From NCBI GenBank assembly GCA_023451825.1, contig JAEXYA010000066.1, positions 27,804 to 91,803 of the forward strand: 64,000 nt of DNA, given 5' to 3'. Positions 56,081 to 64,000 of this stretch are shown piece by piece. Under the pieces are notes generated by a model. It was given only the letters and a program-made list of their open reading frames with translations, did not search any database and was not told the origin of the DNA. How positions within the stretch are numbered: position 1 is the first letter of the stretch; each line of letters begins with the position of its first letter. The DNA comes from Pseudomonadota bacterium. GTDB taxonomy: Bacteria; Pseudomonadota; Alphaproteobacteria; Rhizobiales; Xanthobacteraceae. Both the position numbers and the translations under genes were made by a program.

Positions 56081-56965
56081 ATGAAATTCACTGTGGGATG
56101 TCTGACTGCGGCCGGCCTCGTCGTCCTGGCTGGTGTCGCGCAGGCTCAAGTCCTGCCGCCCATGCGCGGCGACGTGCGGGTGTCTGATTTCGAGGAGCCC
56201 GGCCCCTATGCGGCAGTACCTCCGCCGCGGATTTACGTCCCTGGCGCGTCTTACGGTACCGGCCCGCGCTACGGCGATGGCTATGCGCCGTCGGTGCTGC
56301 CGCCACATGAAATTTACGCGGTCATTCGCGAAGCCGGTTTTTCGCCCCTCGGCGCGCCGCAGCAGCGCGGGCTCGTTTACACCGTGGCCGCCGTCGATCG
56401 GCGCGGCGAGGACGGCCGCATGGTGATCGACGCCCGCACCGGCCGCATCCTGCGTTTCATGCCGGCCTATCAAATGGGCGACCGCATGAATCAGGAGGTG
56501 GTGGCGCGCTATGGGCCTCAAGCCGCATTGCCCGAATTGCCGCAATATCGCCGGCCGCCATTCGATCCGAAGGCGGCGGCTGGGACTGCGAGCAATGCGC
56601 CGACGGCCGCTGCGCCAGCGCCGAAGCAGAAAGTAGCAAGCCAGACCGCGACGGTGCCGTTGCCAAAGGCGCCACCGGCCAAGGCTGTTGCTACGCCGGC
56701 CAAACCCGTCGCCGTCGAGAAGCCGCCGGTGATGGACAAGCCGATTGCGGAGAAGCCAGCGGAGCCGGTGGTTACGCCGGCACCCGAGTCCGTGAAGCAA
56801 TCGGCGGTGACGGAGACGAAGCCCGAGGCGGTTGCGGCACCGGATACGCCTGCTGCGGCGCCCGAGGCGAAGGTTGAAGCGCCGCCAACGCCTGTCATCG
56901 AAGCGAAGCCGGAGATGCCGGCGCCTGTGGGTGACAAGCCGGCAGTCGTGAAGGGATTAGAGTAA
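56081..56965 (+). CDS. secreted Pro/Ala-rich hypothetical protein
   Basis: A 294-residue protein with a signal peptide (MKFTVGCLTAAGLVVLAGVA, cleaved after AQA). Residues about 25-155 form a conserved-looking domain (SVLPPHEIYAVIREAGFSPLG, AVDRRGEDGRMVIDARTGRI) resembling PepSY-like segments; the remaining 140 residues are a low-complexity Pro/Ala/Lys-rich tail with repeated KPxAxEKP units, likely periplasm- or wall-spanning. ATG 56081 has AAGGAG upstream. No function is known; it is divergent from gltB and convergent with the histidine kinase. Confidence 0.75.
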   Translation: MKFTVGCLTAAGLVVLAGVAQAQVLPPMRGDVRVSDFEEPGPYAAVPPPRIYVPGASYGTGPRYGDGYAPSVLPPHEIYAVIREAGFSPLGAPQQRGLVYTVAAVDRRGEDGRMVIDARTGRILRFMPAYQMGDRMNQEVVARYGPQAALPELPQYRRPPFDPKAAAGTASNAPTAAAPAPKQKVASQTATVPLPKAPPAKAVATPAKPVAVEKPPVMDKPIAEKPAEPVVTPAPESVKQSAVTETKPEAVAAPDTPAAAPEAKVEAPPTPVIEAKPEMPAPVGDKPAVVKGLE

Positions 56966-56980
56966 CGCAGCGGCCAATGA

Positions 56981-57156
56981 TCTCCCTCCCCCAAGCGGCG
57001 TAGCCGCGCAGTGGGGAGGGTCCGCCGATAGGCGGGGGTGGGGTCTATCCCCACGTAAGGACGGAGTGTGGGGAAGCACCCCACCCGTCTCGAAGCTCGC
57101 TGAACGCTCGCTTCGATCCACCCTCCCCCCGCGCCGCTGCGCGGCTTGGGGGAGGG
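56981..57156. repeat. large palindromic repeat, family E copy 2
   Basis: TCTCCCTCCCCC and GGGGGAGGGAC arms, with GCCGCTGCGCGGC and GGGGTGGGGTCTATCCCCAC inside, as in the copy at 42711-42896. It directly abuts the stop codon of the histidine kinase. Confidence 0.8.
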
Positions 57157-57157
57157 A

Positions 57158-58699
57158 CTAAGAACGCTGCTCCACTTTCTCCCTTGGCGCACGAAACGTC
57201 GCGCGAAATCCTGAGGCATCGTAGCTCTTGCTCACATCGCCGCTTCCGGCGATGCCGAGATCAATCAGCCGCGTACCCAGCCCCTTTCGCGATGGCGCCT
57301 TGACTTCAGGCCCGCCGATCTCGTGCCAGTCGAACACCAGCGTGCCATTCTCCGTCGTCCACGACACCGCCACATGGCCGCTGTTGTCGCCCAACGCACC
57401 ATACTTCACCGCATTGGTCGCCAGTTCGTGCAACAGCATGGACAGCGACAACGCCGCTTTCGGATCGAGGCGGATATCGGGCCCATCAAGTTTCGCACGT
57501 GCCTTGTCCGCATGGGCCGCCAACACGCCGGCAATCACCTCGCGCAGCCCCGCCGATGTCCAGCTCTGCTTCTCCAGCACATGATGCGCGCGGCTGAGCG
57601 CGTCGAGGCGGCGTTCGAACGCATCGACGGCATCGCGCTCCTTGACGCCGCGTAGCGTCTGCGTGGCGATCGCCTGCACCAGCGCCATCGCATTGTTCAT
57701 GCGATGGCCGAGTTCGGCATTGATCAGCTTCATCTGCTGTTCGGCCGCGCGCCGCGCCGTGATGTCGCTGAACAGGATCGCCACTTGATGCGCCTCGGGC
57801 GCCCCTATGCGAAACGCGTGCACGTCGTACCAGCGGTTGCCGAGCTGTTCGGCATGCTGCTCGAAGCGGACATGCTGCCCGGTCAGCGCAACTTTGCCAT
57901 AGAGATCGAACCAGTACTGCTCATGCTCGGGCGCGAGATCGCGCATCCATTTGCCGGCAGCATCCTTCAATCCCGTCTGGTCGGCGAAGGCCGCATTGAC
58001 CTCGACTAATTTGTAATCGCGCGGCGAGCCGTCGGCATCGAAAGCCAGTTCGACGACGCAGAAGCCCGCATCGAGTGAATTGAACAGCGTGTAGTAGCGC
58101 GCCTCGAGATCGCCGTGACGATCGCCGGCCGCGACCGACGGCGCGGTGACATGACTGCGAGCCTGCCCATAGGCGCGCACCAGATCGCGGCGCAGTTCAA
58201 ATTGCGTCATCACCTGCCGCGCCAGCGCTTCGAGCGCCGCGAGTTGGTCGGGCCGCAGCCCGCCCGGCCGCGGGACCGTATCGGCCACACAGACCGTGCC
58301 GATGGCGACACCTTCCGCCGCGATCAGCGGTGCGCCGGCATAGAAGCGCAGATGCGGCTCGCCGGTGACATGCGGATTGTGTTTCGTGCGCGCGTCCTGG
58401 GTGAGATCGGGAATGTTCAACGTCTCGGGCACGGCCAGCGCATGGGCGCAGACCGAAGCCTCGATTCCGCTTTCGCAGATGTCGAGCCCGGCAGCGGCCT
58501 TGAACCATTGCCGGTCGGCATCGACCAGCGAGATCAGCGCCATCGGCACGCCGCAGATCTGCCGGGCGAGCATGACGATGTCGTCGAATTCCGGCTCGGG
58601 ACCGGTATCGAGCACATCGTAGCTTCGCAAAACCGCAAGGCGCTGCGGATCGCTCACCGCGTCTGGAAGCCTGCTGTCATCCACCGGTTGCAACGTCAC
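57158..58699 (-). CDS. sensor histidine kinase, HWE/HisKA_2 type, with GAF and PAS domains
   Basis: A 513-residue cytoplasmic kinase without membrane segments. A GAF domain occupies about residues 20-170 (FDDIVMLARQICGVPMALISL), a PAS domain about 200-320 (YYTLFNSLDAGFCVVELAFD ... VAILFSDITARRAAEQQ), and the HWE-type transmitter follows with phospho-acceptor His332 in INAELGHRMNNAMALVQ and N-box LLHELATNAVKYGAL. The G-box region KGLGTRLID is retained. Such kinases often sense light, redox or general stress and pair with PhyR-type regulators. No cognate regulator is adjacent. Start ATG 58699. Confidence 0.9.
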   Translation of the reverse strand: MTLQPVDDSRLPDAVSDPQRLAVLRSYDVLDTGPEPEFDDIVMLARQICGVPMALISLVDADRQWFKAAAGLDICESGIEASVCAHALAVPETLNIPDLTQDARTKHNPHVTGEPHLRFYAGAPLIAAEGVAIGTVCVADTVPRPGGLRPDQLAALEALARQVMTQFELRRDLVRAYGQARSHVTAPSVAAGDRHGDLEARYYTLFNSLDAGFCVVELAFDADGSPRDYKLVEVNAAFADQTGLKDAAGKWMRDLAPEHEQYWFDLYGKVALTGQHVRFEQHAEQLGNRWYDVHAFRIGAPEAHQVAILFSDITARRAAEQQMKLINAELGHRMNNAMALVQAIATQTLRGVKERDAVDAFERRLDALSRAHHVLEKQSWTSAGLREVIAGVLAAHADKARAKLDGPDIRLDPKAALSLSMLLHELATNAVKYGALGDNSGHVAVSWTTENGTLVFDWHEIGGPEVKAPSRKGLGTRLIDLGIAGSGDVSKSYDASGFRATFRAPREKVEQRS

Positions 58700-58915
58700 T
58701 TGATCGCCTTTTCACCGCACGCATCGATCATCCGCATCGTTACAATCGCCGAATTCCACATAGGGGATCAATCAGTTCCTTCGAAGCACGCCCGTGATCA
58801 AGCAGTGATGATAACGCGTGAGATGGAACTCCGTTTCCGTTGCGTTAATCTTCGCTTTACGGCGCCTTAAACCGCGGCCGATACGCTGACCGGTAACGGA
58901 GCGTGGTGTTTGCGT

Positions 58916-61201
58916 ATGGCGTGGGGCAAGAAGAAAGGCGGTGGGCGCAAGGAGCCGACATTCGGCATCTCTGCGGCATTGTCCGATTTGCGCCTGTCTG
59001 CCGACGATCGCGTGCCCGGCGGCGAGGAACGGCCGAAAAAGGCGCCCAAACGCGCGCCCGAGGAGAAGCCACGCAAAGGCCGCACCTCCAGCAAGGCACG
59101 CAGCAAGAGTCGCGGCGGTTTCGGCCGCGGGCTCAAGCGGATGTTCTACTGGACCGCCGTGCTCGGCCTGTGGGCCGCGATCGCCATCGGCGGCGTCATC
59201 GTCTATGTCGGCGCGCATCTGCCGCCGATTCAATCTCTGGAAATTCCGAAGCGTCCGCCGACCATCCAGATCGTCGGCGTCGACGGCACCGTGCTGACCA
59301 CGCGCGGCGAGCAGGCCGGCGACAACGTGTCGATCAAGGATCTGCCGCCCTATCTGCCGAAAGCGTTCATCGCCATCGAAGACCGCCGCTTCTATTCGCA
59401 TTGGGGCGTCGATCCCATCGGCATCGCCCGCGCGGCGGCGGCGAACCTGATGCATCGCGGCGTGTCGCAGGGCGGCTCGACGCTGACCCAGCAGCTCGCC
59501 AAGAACCTGTTCCTGACGCAGGAGCGCACCATGCAGCGCAAGCTGCAGGAGGTGGAGCTCGCCTTCTGGCTGGAGCGCAAGCATTCGAAGAACCAGATCC
59601 TCGAACTCTATCTGAACCGCGTCTATTTCGGCTCCGGCGCTTACGGCGTCGAAGCCGCCGCGCAAAAATACTTTGGCAAGAGCGCGAAGAACGTCACCAT
59701 CGCCGAGGCTGCGATGCTGGCCGGCCTGGTCAAGTCGCCGTCGCGTCTTGCGCCGAACCGCAATCCCGAAGGCGCCGAGGCGCGCGCGAAGATCGTGCTG
59801 GCGGCGATGCAGGACGCCGAATTCATCACCGCCGCCCAGGCCAAGGGCTCGGCCGGCGCGCCGCAATACAATGTGAAACCGGTCGGCGCCGGCACCGTGA
59901 ATTATGTCGCCGACTGGATCGGCGAAGTGCTGGACGATCTCGTCGGCCAGATCGACGAGAGCATCATCGTCGAAACCACGATCGATCCGAAACTGCAGAG
60001 CACCGCCGAAGCCGCCATCATCGACGAACTCGCCGCCAAGAGCGTCAAGTTCAACGTGACGCAAGGCGCGCTGGTGGCGATGACCCCGACGGGCGCCGTG
60101 CGCGCCATGGTCGGCGGACGCAATTACGCCGACAGCCAGTTCAACCGCGCCGTCACCGCCAAGCGGCAGCCGGGCTCGAGCTTCAAGCCCTTCGTTTATC
60201 TCACCGCCATCGAGTCCGGCATGACGCCGGAGACGATCCGCCAGGACGCGCCGCTCGACATCAAGGGCTGGCGGCCGGAGAACTACACCCACGAATATTT
60301 CGGCTCGGTGACGCTCACCCAGGCGCTGTCGATGTCGCTGAACACGGTGGCCGTGCGGCTCGGCATGGAAGTCAGCCCCGCCAGCGTGGTGCGCACGGCG
60401 CATCGCATGGGCATCGCATCAAAACTGGAAGCCAATGCCTCCATCGCGCTCGGCACGTCCGAAGTGTCGATGATGGAGCTCGTCGGCGCCTACACGCCCT
60501 TCGCCAATGGCGGCTATGGCGCCACGCCCTATGTGGTGACGCGCATTCGCACCGTGGAAGGCAAGAAGACGCTCTACACCCGCCGCAACGATGCGCCGAG
60601 CGCCGTCATCGATGCCCGCGCCGTCGCTGCCATGAACACGATGATGCAGCAGACGCTGACCACCGGCAGCGCCAAGAAGGCCGAGCTGCCCGGCTGGTTC
60701 GCCGCCGGCAAGACCGGTACCAGCCAGGATTTCCGCGACGCCTGGTTCATCGGCTACACCTCGCAGCTGGTCACCGGCGTCTGGCTCGGCAATGACGACA
60801 ATTCGCCGACCAGGAAAGCCACCGGCGGCGGCCTGCCCGTCGATATCTGGTCGCGTTTCATGAAGGTCGCGCATCAAGGGCTGCAGCCGCAGCCGGTGCC
60901 GGGCCTGGCGCCGTCGAGCGCGTTCAGCACCAATCCGATCGGCCAGGCATTGTCCAATCTCTTGCCGGGCTCGAACTCGCCGCAGCAGCCACCGCCACCG
61001 CAGCAGCGCGAATTGCCGCCCGAGCGCGGCTATGTGCCGAGCGCGCCCGTCTATAACGGCTATCGCCAGCAGCCGAACGATGCGCCGCAGCAGGCCGCCT
61101 ATCCGGCGACACGGCAGCAACAGCAGCGTCAGCAGAATGTCCGCCCGGAAGCGGGCAGCGGGATCGATGGGTGGTTGTCGGAAAGGTTGTTCGGGAGATA
61201 G
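58916..61201 (+). CDS. penicillin-binding protein 1A, bifunctional transglycosylase/transpeptidase
   Basis: A 761-residue class A PBP that polymerises and crosslinks peptidoglycan. A short Lys/Arg-rich cytoplasmic tail (residues 1-75) leads to one transmembrane helix (about 80-100). The GT51 domain has the catalytic Glu155 in IAIEDRRFYSHWGVD and GGSTLTQQLAKN; the transpeptidase has Ser421-x-x-Lys in PGSSFKP, and KTGTS at Lys599. The C-terminus is a Gln/Pro-rich tail of about 90 residues. ATG 58916 is chosen; a TTG two codons earlier is less likely. Divergent from the histidine kinase. Confidence 0.95.
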   Translation: MAWGKKKGGGRKEPTFGISAALSDLRLSADDRVPGGEERPKKAPKRAPEEKPRKGRTSSKARSKSRGGFGRGLKRMFYWTAVLGLWAAIAIGGVIVYVGAHLPPIQSLEIPKRPPTIQIVGVDGTVLTTRGEQAGDNVSIKDLPPYLPKAFIAIEDRRFYSHWGVDPIGIARAAAANLMHRGVSQGGSTLTQQLAKNLFLTQERTMQRKLQEVELAFWLERKHSKNQILELYLNRVYFGSGAYGVEAAAQKYFGKSAKNVTIAEAAMLAGLVKSPSRLAPNRNPEGAEARAKIVLAAMQDAEFITAAQAKGSAGAPQYNVKPVGAGTVNYVADWIGEVLDDLVGQIDESIIVETTIDPKLQSTAEAAIIDELAAKSVKFNVTQGALVAMTPTGAVRAMVGGRNYADSQFNRAVTAKRQPGSSFKPFVYLTAIESGMTPETIRQDAPLDIKGWRPENYTHEYFGSVTLTQALSMSLNTVAVRLGMEVSPASVVRTAHRMGIASKLEANASIALGTSEVSMMELVGAYTPFANGGYGATPYVVTRIRTVEGKKTLYTRRNDAPSAVIDARAVAAMNTMMQQTLTTGSAKKAELPGWFAAGKTGTSQDFRDAWFIGYTSQLVTGVWLGNDDNSPTRKATGGGLPVDIWSRFMKVAHQGLQPQPVPGLAPSSAFSTNPIGQALSNLLPGSNSPQQPPPPQQRELPPERGYVPSAPVYNGYRQQPNDAPQQAAYPATRQQQQRQQNVRPEAGSGIDGWLSERLFGR

Positions 61202-61208
61202 CTCCCAT

Positions 61209-61326
61209 GTCACCCCGGCGAACGCCGGGGTCCATAACCTCCGAGTTCATAACTGAAACTCAAAGCCGACAGATTCTTCGCCTCACACCGTCGGAGGCTA
61301 TGGGTCCCGGCTTTCGCCGGGACGAC
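61209..61326. repeat. palindromic repeat, family D copy 2
   Basis: GTCACCCCGGCGAACGCCGG and TCCCGGCTTTCGCCGGGACG arms, as at 21203-21324, between convergent PBP1A and metalloprotease genes. Confidence 0.85.
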
Positions 61327-61333
61327 GGCGGAG

Positions 61334-62086
61334 TTACTCGCTCACCCCGAACCGGTGCAGATCATTGCCGTGCGTATCGAGCCACTTCTTTGCGCGCTCG
61401 GTGGCCGGACAGATCTTCCCGACTAGCCGCCAGAATTTTGGCGAGTGGTTCATCTCTACCAGATGCCCTACTTCATGGGCGGCGAGATAATCCAGCACAA
61501 AGGCGGGCGCCAGGATCAGACGCCACGAGAATGACAATGAGCCTTCCGTCGTGCACGAGCCCCAGCGGCTCGATTGGTCACGGATCTGGATCCGCTTCAC
61601 CTTCACGCCAAGCTGCGCCGCATATTTCGCCGACGCCTTGGCGAGATCCGCCTTCGCCTCGCGCTTGAGGAAATCGTGCACGCGGCGATCGATGTGCTCG
61701 GCATCACCGGCAACACAGATGATCTTCTCGCCGCTGTCGCGGACATCGGTCCATACAGTTCCGCGGCCGGAACGATGAACGATCTTATGATCGACGCCGC
61801 GCAGCGGCACGACAGTGCCGTGTTGAAACGGCGCGGCTTTCGGCAAACGACCAAGACGCGCGGCAATCCACGCGCCATGACGCTGCGCAAAGTCCTTTGC
61901 ATCAACGAGCGTGCCGCGCGGTGGCATCGTCAGAATGGCTTCGCGATCGCTTGGATGAATCCGGAGTGTATATCTCGTCGCGCGGCGGTGCCTGCGCAGG
62001 CGAATGGCGAAGATTTGCGAGCCATGCTTGACCGCAATGGTGTCTGGTTCCGTGGGACGGCGATAAAGTAGTGCGCGAAAGGCCAT
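61334..62086 (-). CDS. YgjP-like (DUF45) M48-type metallopeptidase
   Basis: A 250-residue cytoplasmic protein. The zinc motif HEVGHLVEMNHSPKFW (HExxH plus downstream His) and the conserved IRDQSSRWGSCTTEGSLSFSWRL block are diagnostic of the YgjP/DUF45 family, which has the gluzincin fold but no defined substrate. ATG 62086 (MAFRALLYRRPTEPD) is preferred to the open upstream frame to 62170. It is convergent with PBP1A. Confidence 0.88.
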   Translation of the reverse strand: MAFRALLYRRPTEPDTIAVKHGSQIFAIRLRRHRRATRYTLRIHPSDREAILTMPPRGTLVDAKDFAQRHGAWIAARLGRLPKAAPFQHGTVVPLRGVDHKIVHRSGRGTVWTDVRDSGEKIICVAGDAEHIDRRVHDFLKREAKADLAKASAKYAAQLGVKVKRIQIRDQSSRWGSCTTEGSLSFSWRLILAPAFVLDYLAAHEVGHLVEMNHSPKFWRLVGKICPATERAKKWLDTHGNDLHRFGVSE

Positions 62087-62374
62087 GTCAGGAGTTCCGG
62101 TCGTCAGAAGATCGACCGGAGACTGCCATAACCGCCGCCAGGAAAAGGGCTCGGCGCAAAAACAAATCATTTGCCCAAGATAAGGGGTCCCTGGCCGATT
62201 TGTCCCCTACGGAATGTAGGTGGAAACACGAATCTCGATTCAAAAATAACGCCAAGAATCGAGTTTAGGATTGAATCGCGCACCACCCTTTGGGGATAGG
62301 TGGAAAATCCGGTTTACCGCTAATTTTTCAAGGGTTTAACTGAAGTGGGATGCACCGGATACGTGTGGATGCAC

Positions 62375-62383
62375 TGTGGATAA
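62375..62383 (-). other. DnaA-box-like nonamer
   Basis: TTATCCACA on the minus strand matches the consensus DnaA box. It lies in a 357-bp gene-free stretch (62087-62443) between the metallopeptidase and the depolymerase, where I see no other origin-like features such as clustered boxes or AT-rich 13-mers. Confidence 0.3.
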
Positions 62384-62401
62384 GGCTCTCCACGAAATCA
62401 G

Positions 62402-62437
62402 TTCGTATCGTCGCGCGATCATGCGCGACGATACGAA
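62402..62437. terminator. 15-bp perfect hairpin behind the PHB depolymerase gene
   Basis: TTCGTATCGTCGCGC and its exact complement are separated by six bases. The hairpin begins 6 bp after the depolymerase stop codon on the minus strand and most likely ends its transcript, although only a few T residues are present. Confidence 0.6.
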
Positions 62438-62443
62438 AATGAA

Positions 62444-63769
62444 TCACTCTGCAGCAGAAGCCTTGTGGCGTGCATGCGTGGCGCTTGCATGGAAATCGCA
62501 GATGCGCGGCACGATCTCCGACTTGAACCGCGAGCCGTTGAACACGCCGTAATGGCCGACACCCGGCTGCACGTAATGCACACGACGATCATCAGGGATC
62601 GATGTGCAGAGTGTATGCGTCGCTTCGGTCTGACCGAGACCGGAGATGTCGTCGTTCTCGCCTTCGACCGTCATCAGCGCGACGTTGATGACCTTCGACG
62701 GATCGACAGGCTTGCCGCGATGAACCATCTCGCCCTTCGGCAATGCGTGCTTCACGAACACCGTGTCGACGGTCTGCAGGTAATACTCGGCAGTCAGATC
62801 CATCACCGCCAGATATTCGTCATAGAAGTCGCGATGCTTGTCGACGAGATCGCCGTCGCCCTTCACGAGATTCTCGAACAGCTTCTTATGCGCGTCCATA
62901 TGGCGATCGAGATTCATGCTGATGAAGCCGTTCAGCTGCAGGAAGCCCGGATAGACGTCGCGCATCACGCCTGGATGCGGGAATGGCACCTTGGTGATGA
63001 CGTTGTTGCGGAACCAGTCCATGCCCTTCTCGGCCGCGAGATTGTTCACCGCGGTCGGATTCTTGCGCGTATCGATGGGGCCGCCCATCAGCGTCATCGA
63101 TGTCGGCACATAGGGATCGTTCTCGGCTTCCATCACCGAGACCGCAGCCAGCACCGGCACGGCCGGCTGGCACACCGCGAGCACATGGACATTGCCGCCG
63201 AGCACGTGGAACATCTCGATCACGTAGTCGATATAGTCTTCCAGATCGAAGCGGCCGGCTGCGAGCGGCACCTGGCGCGCATCGGACCAGTCGGTGATGT
63301 AGACCTCATGGGTCGGCAGGAAGGCTTCCACGGTGCCGCGGAGCAGCGTGGCGTAGTGACCGGACATCGGTGCCACGATCAGCACGCGCGGCTGGGGGCT
63401 GCGCAACGGGCGCGGATGCTTGCGATCGAAATAGAGAAGACGGCAGAACGGTTTTTCCCACACCGAGCGGATCTCGACCGGCGTGCGGACCCCGTTCACT
63501 TCGGTGTCGTGCAGGCCCCATTCCGGCTTGCCGTAGCGGCGCGTGGTGCGCTCGAACAATTCGCAGCCGGCGGTGATCTGCTTGGCGAATTCGGTCTGAC
63601 CAAACGGATTGAGCGGATTTTGCAGCATCATCCGCGTGGCGTCGGACACCGCGCGCGCCGGGCTGAGTGACGCATAGGCCATCTCATACATCCAGTACAT
63701 CGGCGTGGTCAGAGCCGGGCTCGTCTCCGACGGCAGAGCGGGCGGCCTGCCAAATTCACCTATCGGCAT
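62444..63769 (-). CDS. phaZ: intracellular polyhydroxyalkanoate (PHB) depolymerase
   Basis: A 441-residue intracellular PHB depolymerase that mobilises storage polymer. Characteristic blocks are NPLNPFGQTEFAKQITAG near residue 50, ILIVAPMSGHYATLLRG-like segment, the Cys nucleophile in VHVLAVCQPAVPVLAAV, GPIDTRKNPTAVNNLA, and the C-terminal VGHYGVFNGSRF with the His. The start ATG 63769 (MPIGEFGRPPALPSE) has TGAGGACT upstream; a start 23 residues later lacks a ribosome site. No PHB synthesis genes are in the window. Confidence 0.95.
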   Translation of the reverse strand: MPIGEFGRPPALPSETSPALTTPMYWMYEMAYASLSPARAVSDATRMMLQNPLNPFGQTEFAKQITAGCELFERTTRRYGKPEWGLHDTEVNGVRTPVEIRSVWEKPFCRLLYFDRKHPRPLRSPQPRVLIVAPMSGHYATLLRGTVEAFLPTHEVYITDWSDARQVPLAAGRFDLEDYIDYVIEMFHVLGGNVHVLAVCQPAVPVLAAVSVMEAENDPYVPTSMTLMGGPIDTRKNPTAVNNLAAEKGMDWFRNNVITKVPFPHPGVMRDVYPGFLQLNGFISMNLDRHMDAHKKLFENLVKGDGDLVDKHRDFYDEYLAVMDLTAEYYLQTVDTVFVKHALPKGEMVHRGKPVDPSKVINVALMTVEGENDDISGLGQTEATHTLCTSIPDDRRVHYVQPGVGHYGVFNGSRFKSEIVPRICDFHASATHARHKASAAE

Positions 63770-63926
63770 CAGTCCTCACATCATTTCCAGCGCTTGTTGC
63801 AGCGCACTATAGTGGAGATTGACTTAGAATGCGTCAATGCGCGCATTCTATTGGCAGGGGTGGAACAAGGTAAAATCAGCCCTTTTCCCATGGGCAAATG
63901 GTTGAATTGGGCTGTGACGTTCAGCT

Positions 63927-64000
63927 GTAGGGTGGGCAAAGCGCAGCGTGCCCACCTTCAAATGCACGGCTTGTGAAGGTGGGCACGCTGCGCTTTGCCC
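63927..64000. repeat. palindromic repeat, family A copy 6, cut by window edge
   Basis: GTAGGGTGGGCAAAGCGCAG left arm and GGGCACGCTGCGCTTTGCCC right arm; the last bases lie past the edge. The stretch 63770-63926 upstream of phaZ holds no gene. Confidence 0.9.

Noticed and set aside
58772..60403. 543-codon minus-strand frame over the PBP1A gene
   Set aside because: Mirror of PBP1A coding sequence; composition is artefactual and the opposite strand has an intact enzyme with all motifs.
62087..62443. Possible replication origin
   Set aside because: Only one perfect DnaA box, no cluster, no AT-rich unwinding region and none of the usual origin neighbours.
63794..63976. 60-codon frame upstream of phaZ
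   Set aside because: It runs into a family A palindromic repeat (VGKAQRAHLQ translation), a typical spurious call in these repeats.

Overview
The window looks like chromosomal DNA of a GC-rich alphaproteobacterium of the Bradyrhizobium/Rhodopseudomonas/Tardiphaga group (order Hyphomicrobiales). This is inferred from overall gene content (CpdR, periplasmic MCPs of rhizobial type, an intracellular PHB depolymerase, an HWE-type histidine kinase, a ROSE-like element before an Hsp20 gene) and from palindromic intergenic repeats (arms such as GTAGGGTGGGCAAAGC and GTAGGATGGGTAGAGCG) that I associate with this group. No phage, integrase, transposase, conjugation gene or CRISPR array was seen; it is mostly ordinary core and semi-accessory chromosome.

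Layout. 1-7 kb: partial alpha/beta hydrolase, amidase, MHS-type MFS transporter, small molybdopterin oxidoreductase, hydrolase-OsmC fusion, dihydroorotase-family enzyme. 7.8-17.4 kb: ygfZ-tag-HD hydrolase run, a dual-specificity/tyrosine phosphatase, a large DUF2339 membrane protein, a PoxB-like ThDP enzyme, a His-rich cupin, CsbD, trhO-slyX. 17.4-28.2 kb: a frameshifted acyl-CoA ligase, oligopeptidase B, a hydroxymethylbilane synthase, a DUF3311/SSS solute symporter pair, an Old Yellow Enzyme, a Gly/Arg-rich secreted protein and a NodU-type carbamoyltransferase. 28.3-38 kb: three tandem chemoreceptors and a four-gene polar amino-acid (Glu/Asp type) ABC transporter. 38-47 kb: glutamine amidotransferase-like hydrolase, tRNA-Val(GAC), cpdR, N-formylglutamate amidohydrolase, an orphan Flp pilin, a candidate sRNA, a HisN-type phosphatase, LysR/TSUP pair, LysE exporter, lipase-like hydrolase, ROSE-controlled hsp20. 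47-64 kb: secreted hydrolase, an antitoxin-Fic module, gltD-gltB, a Pro/Ala-rich secreted protein, a GAF-PAS HWE kinase, PBP1A, a YgjP-like metalloprotease and PHB depolymerase.

Functional themes are nitrogen/glutamate handling (gltBD, Glu/Asp ABC uptake, N-formylglutamate hydrolase, gamma-glutamyl hydrolase, amidase), carboxylate uptake (MHS permease, SSS symporter), stress and RNA/DNA maintenance (Hsp20, OsmC, CsbD, YgfZ, TrhO, Tag) and envelope or signalling (PBP1A, MCPs, HWE kinase, CpdR).

The most notable non-coding signals are a ROSE-like RNA thermometer directly before hsp20, an ~89-nt candidate small RNA with CUCC loops and a strong terminator opposite the pilin gene, a symmetric array of four TGCGCA hexamers before the hisN-like gene, three consecutive perfect hairpins before hemC, and at least five families of dispersed palindromic repeats. 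All functional statements come from reading motifs by eye; no database search was possible.
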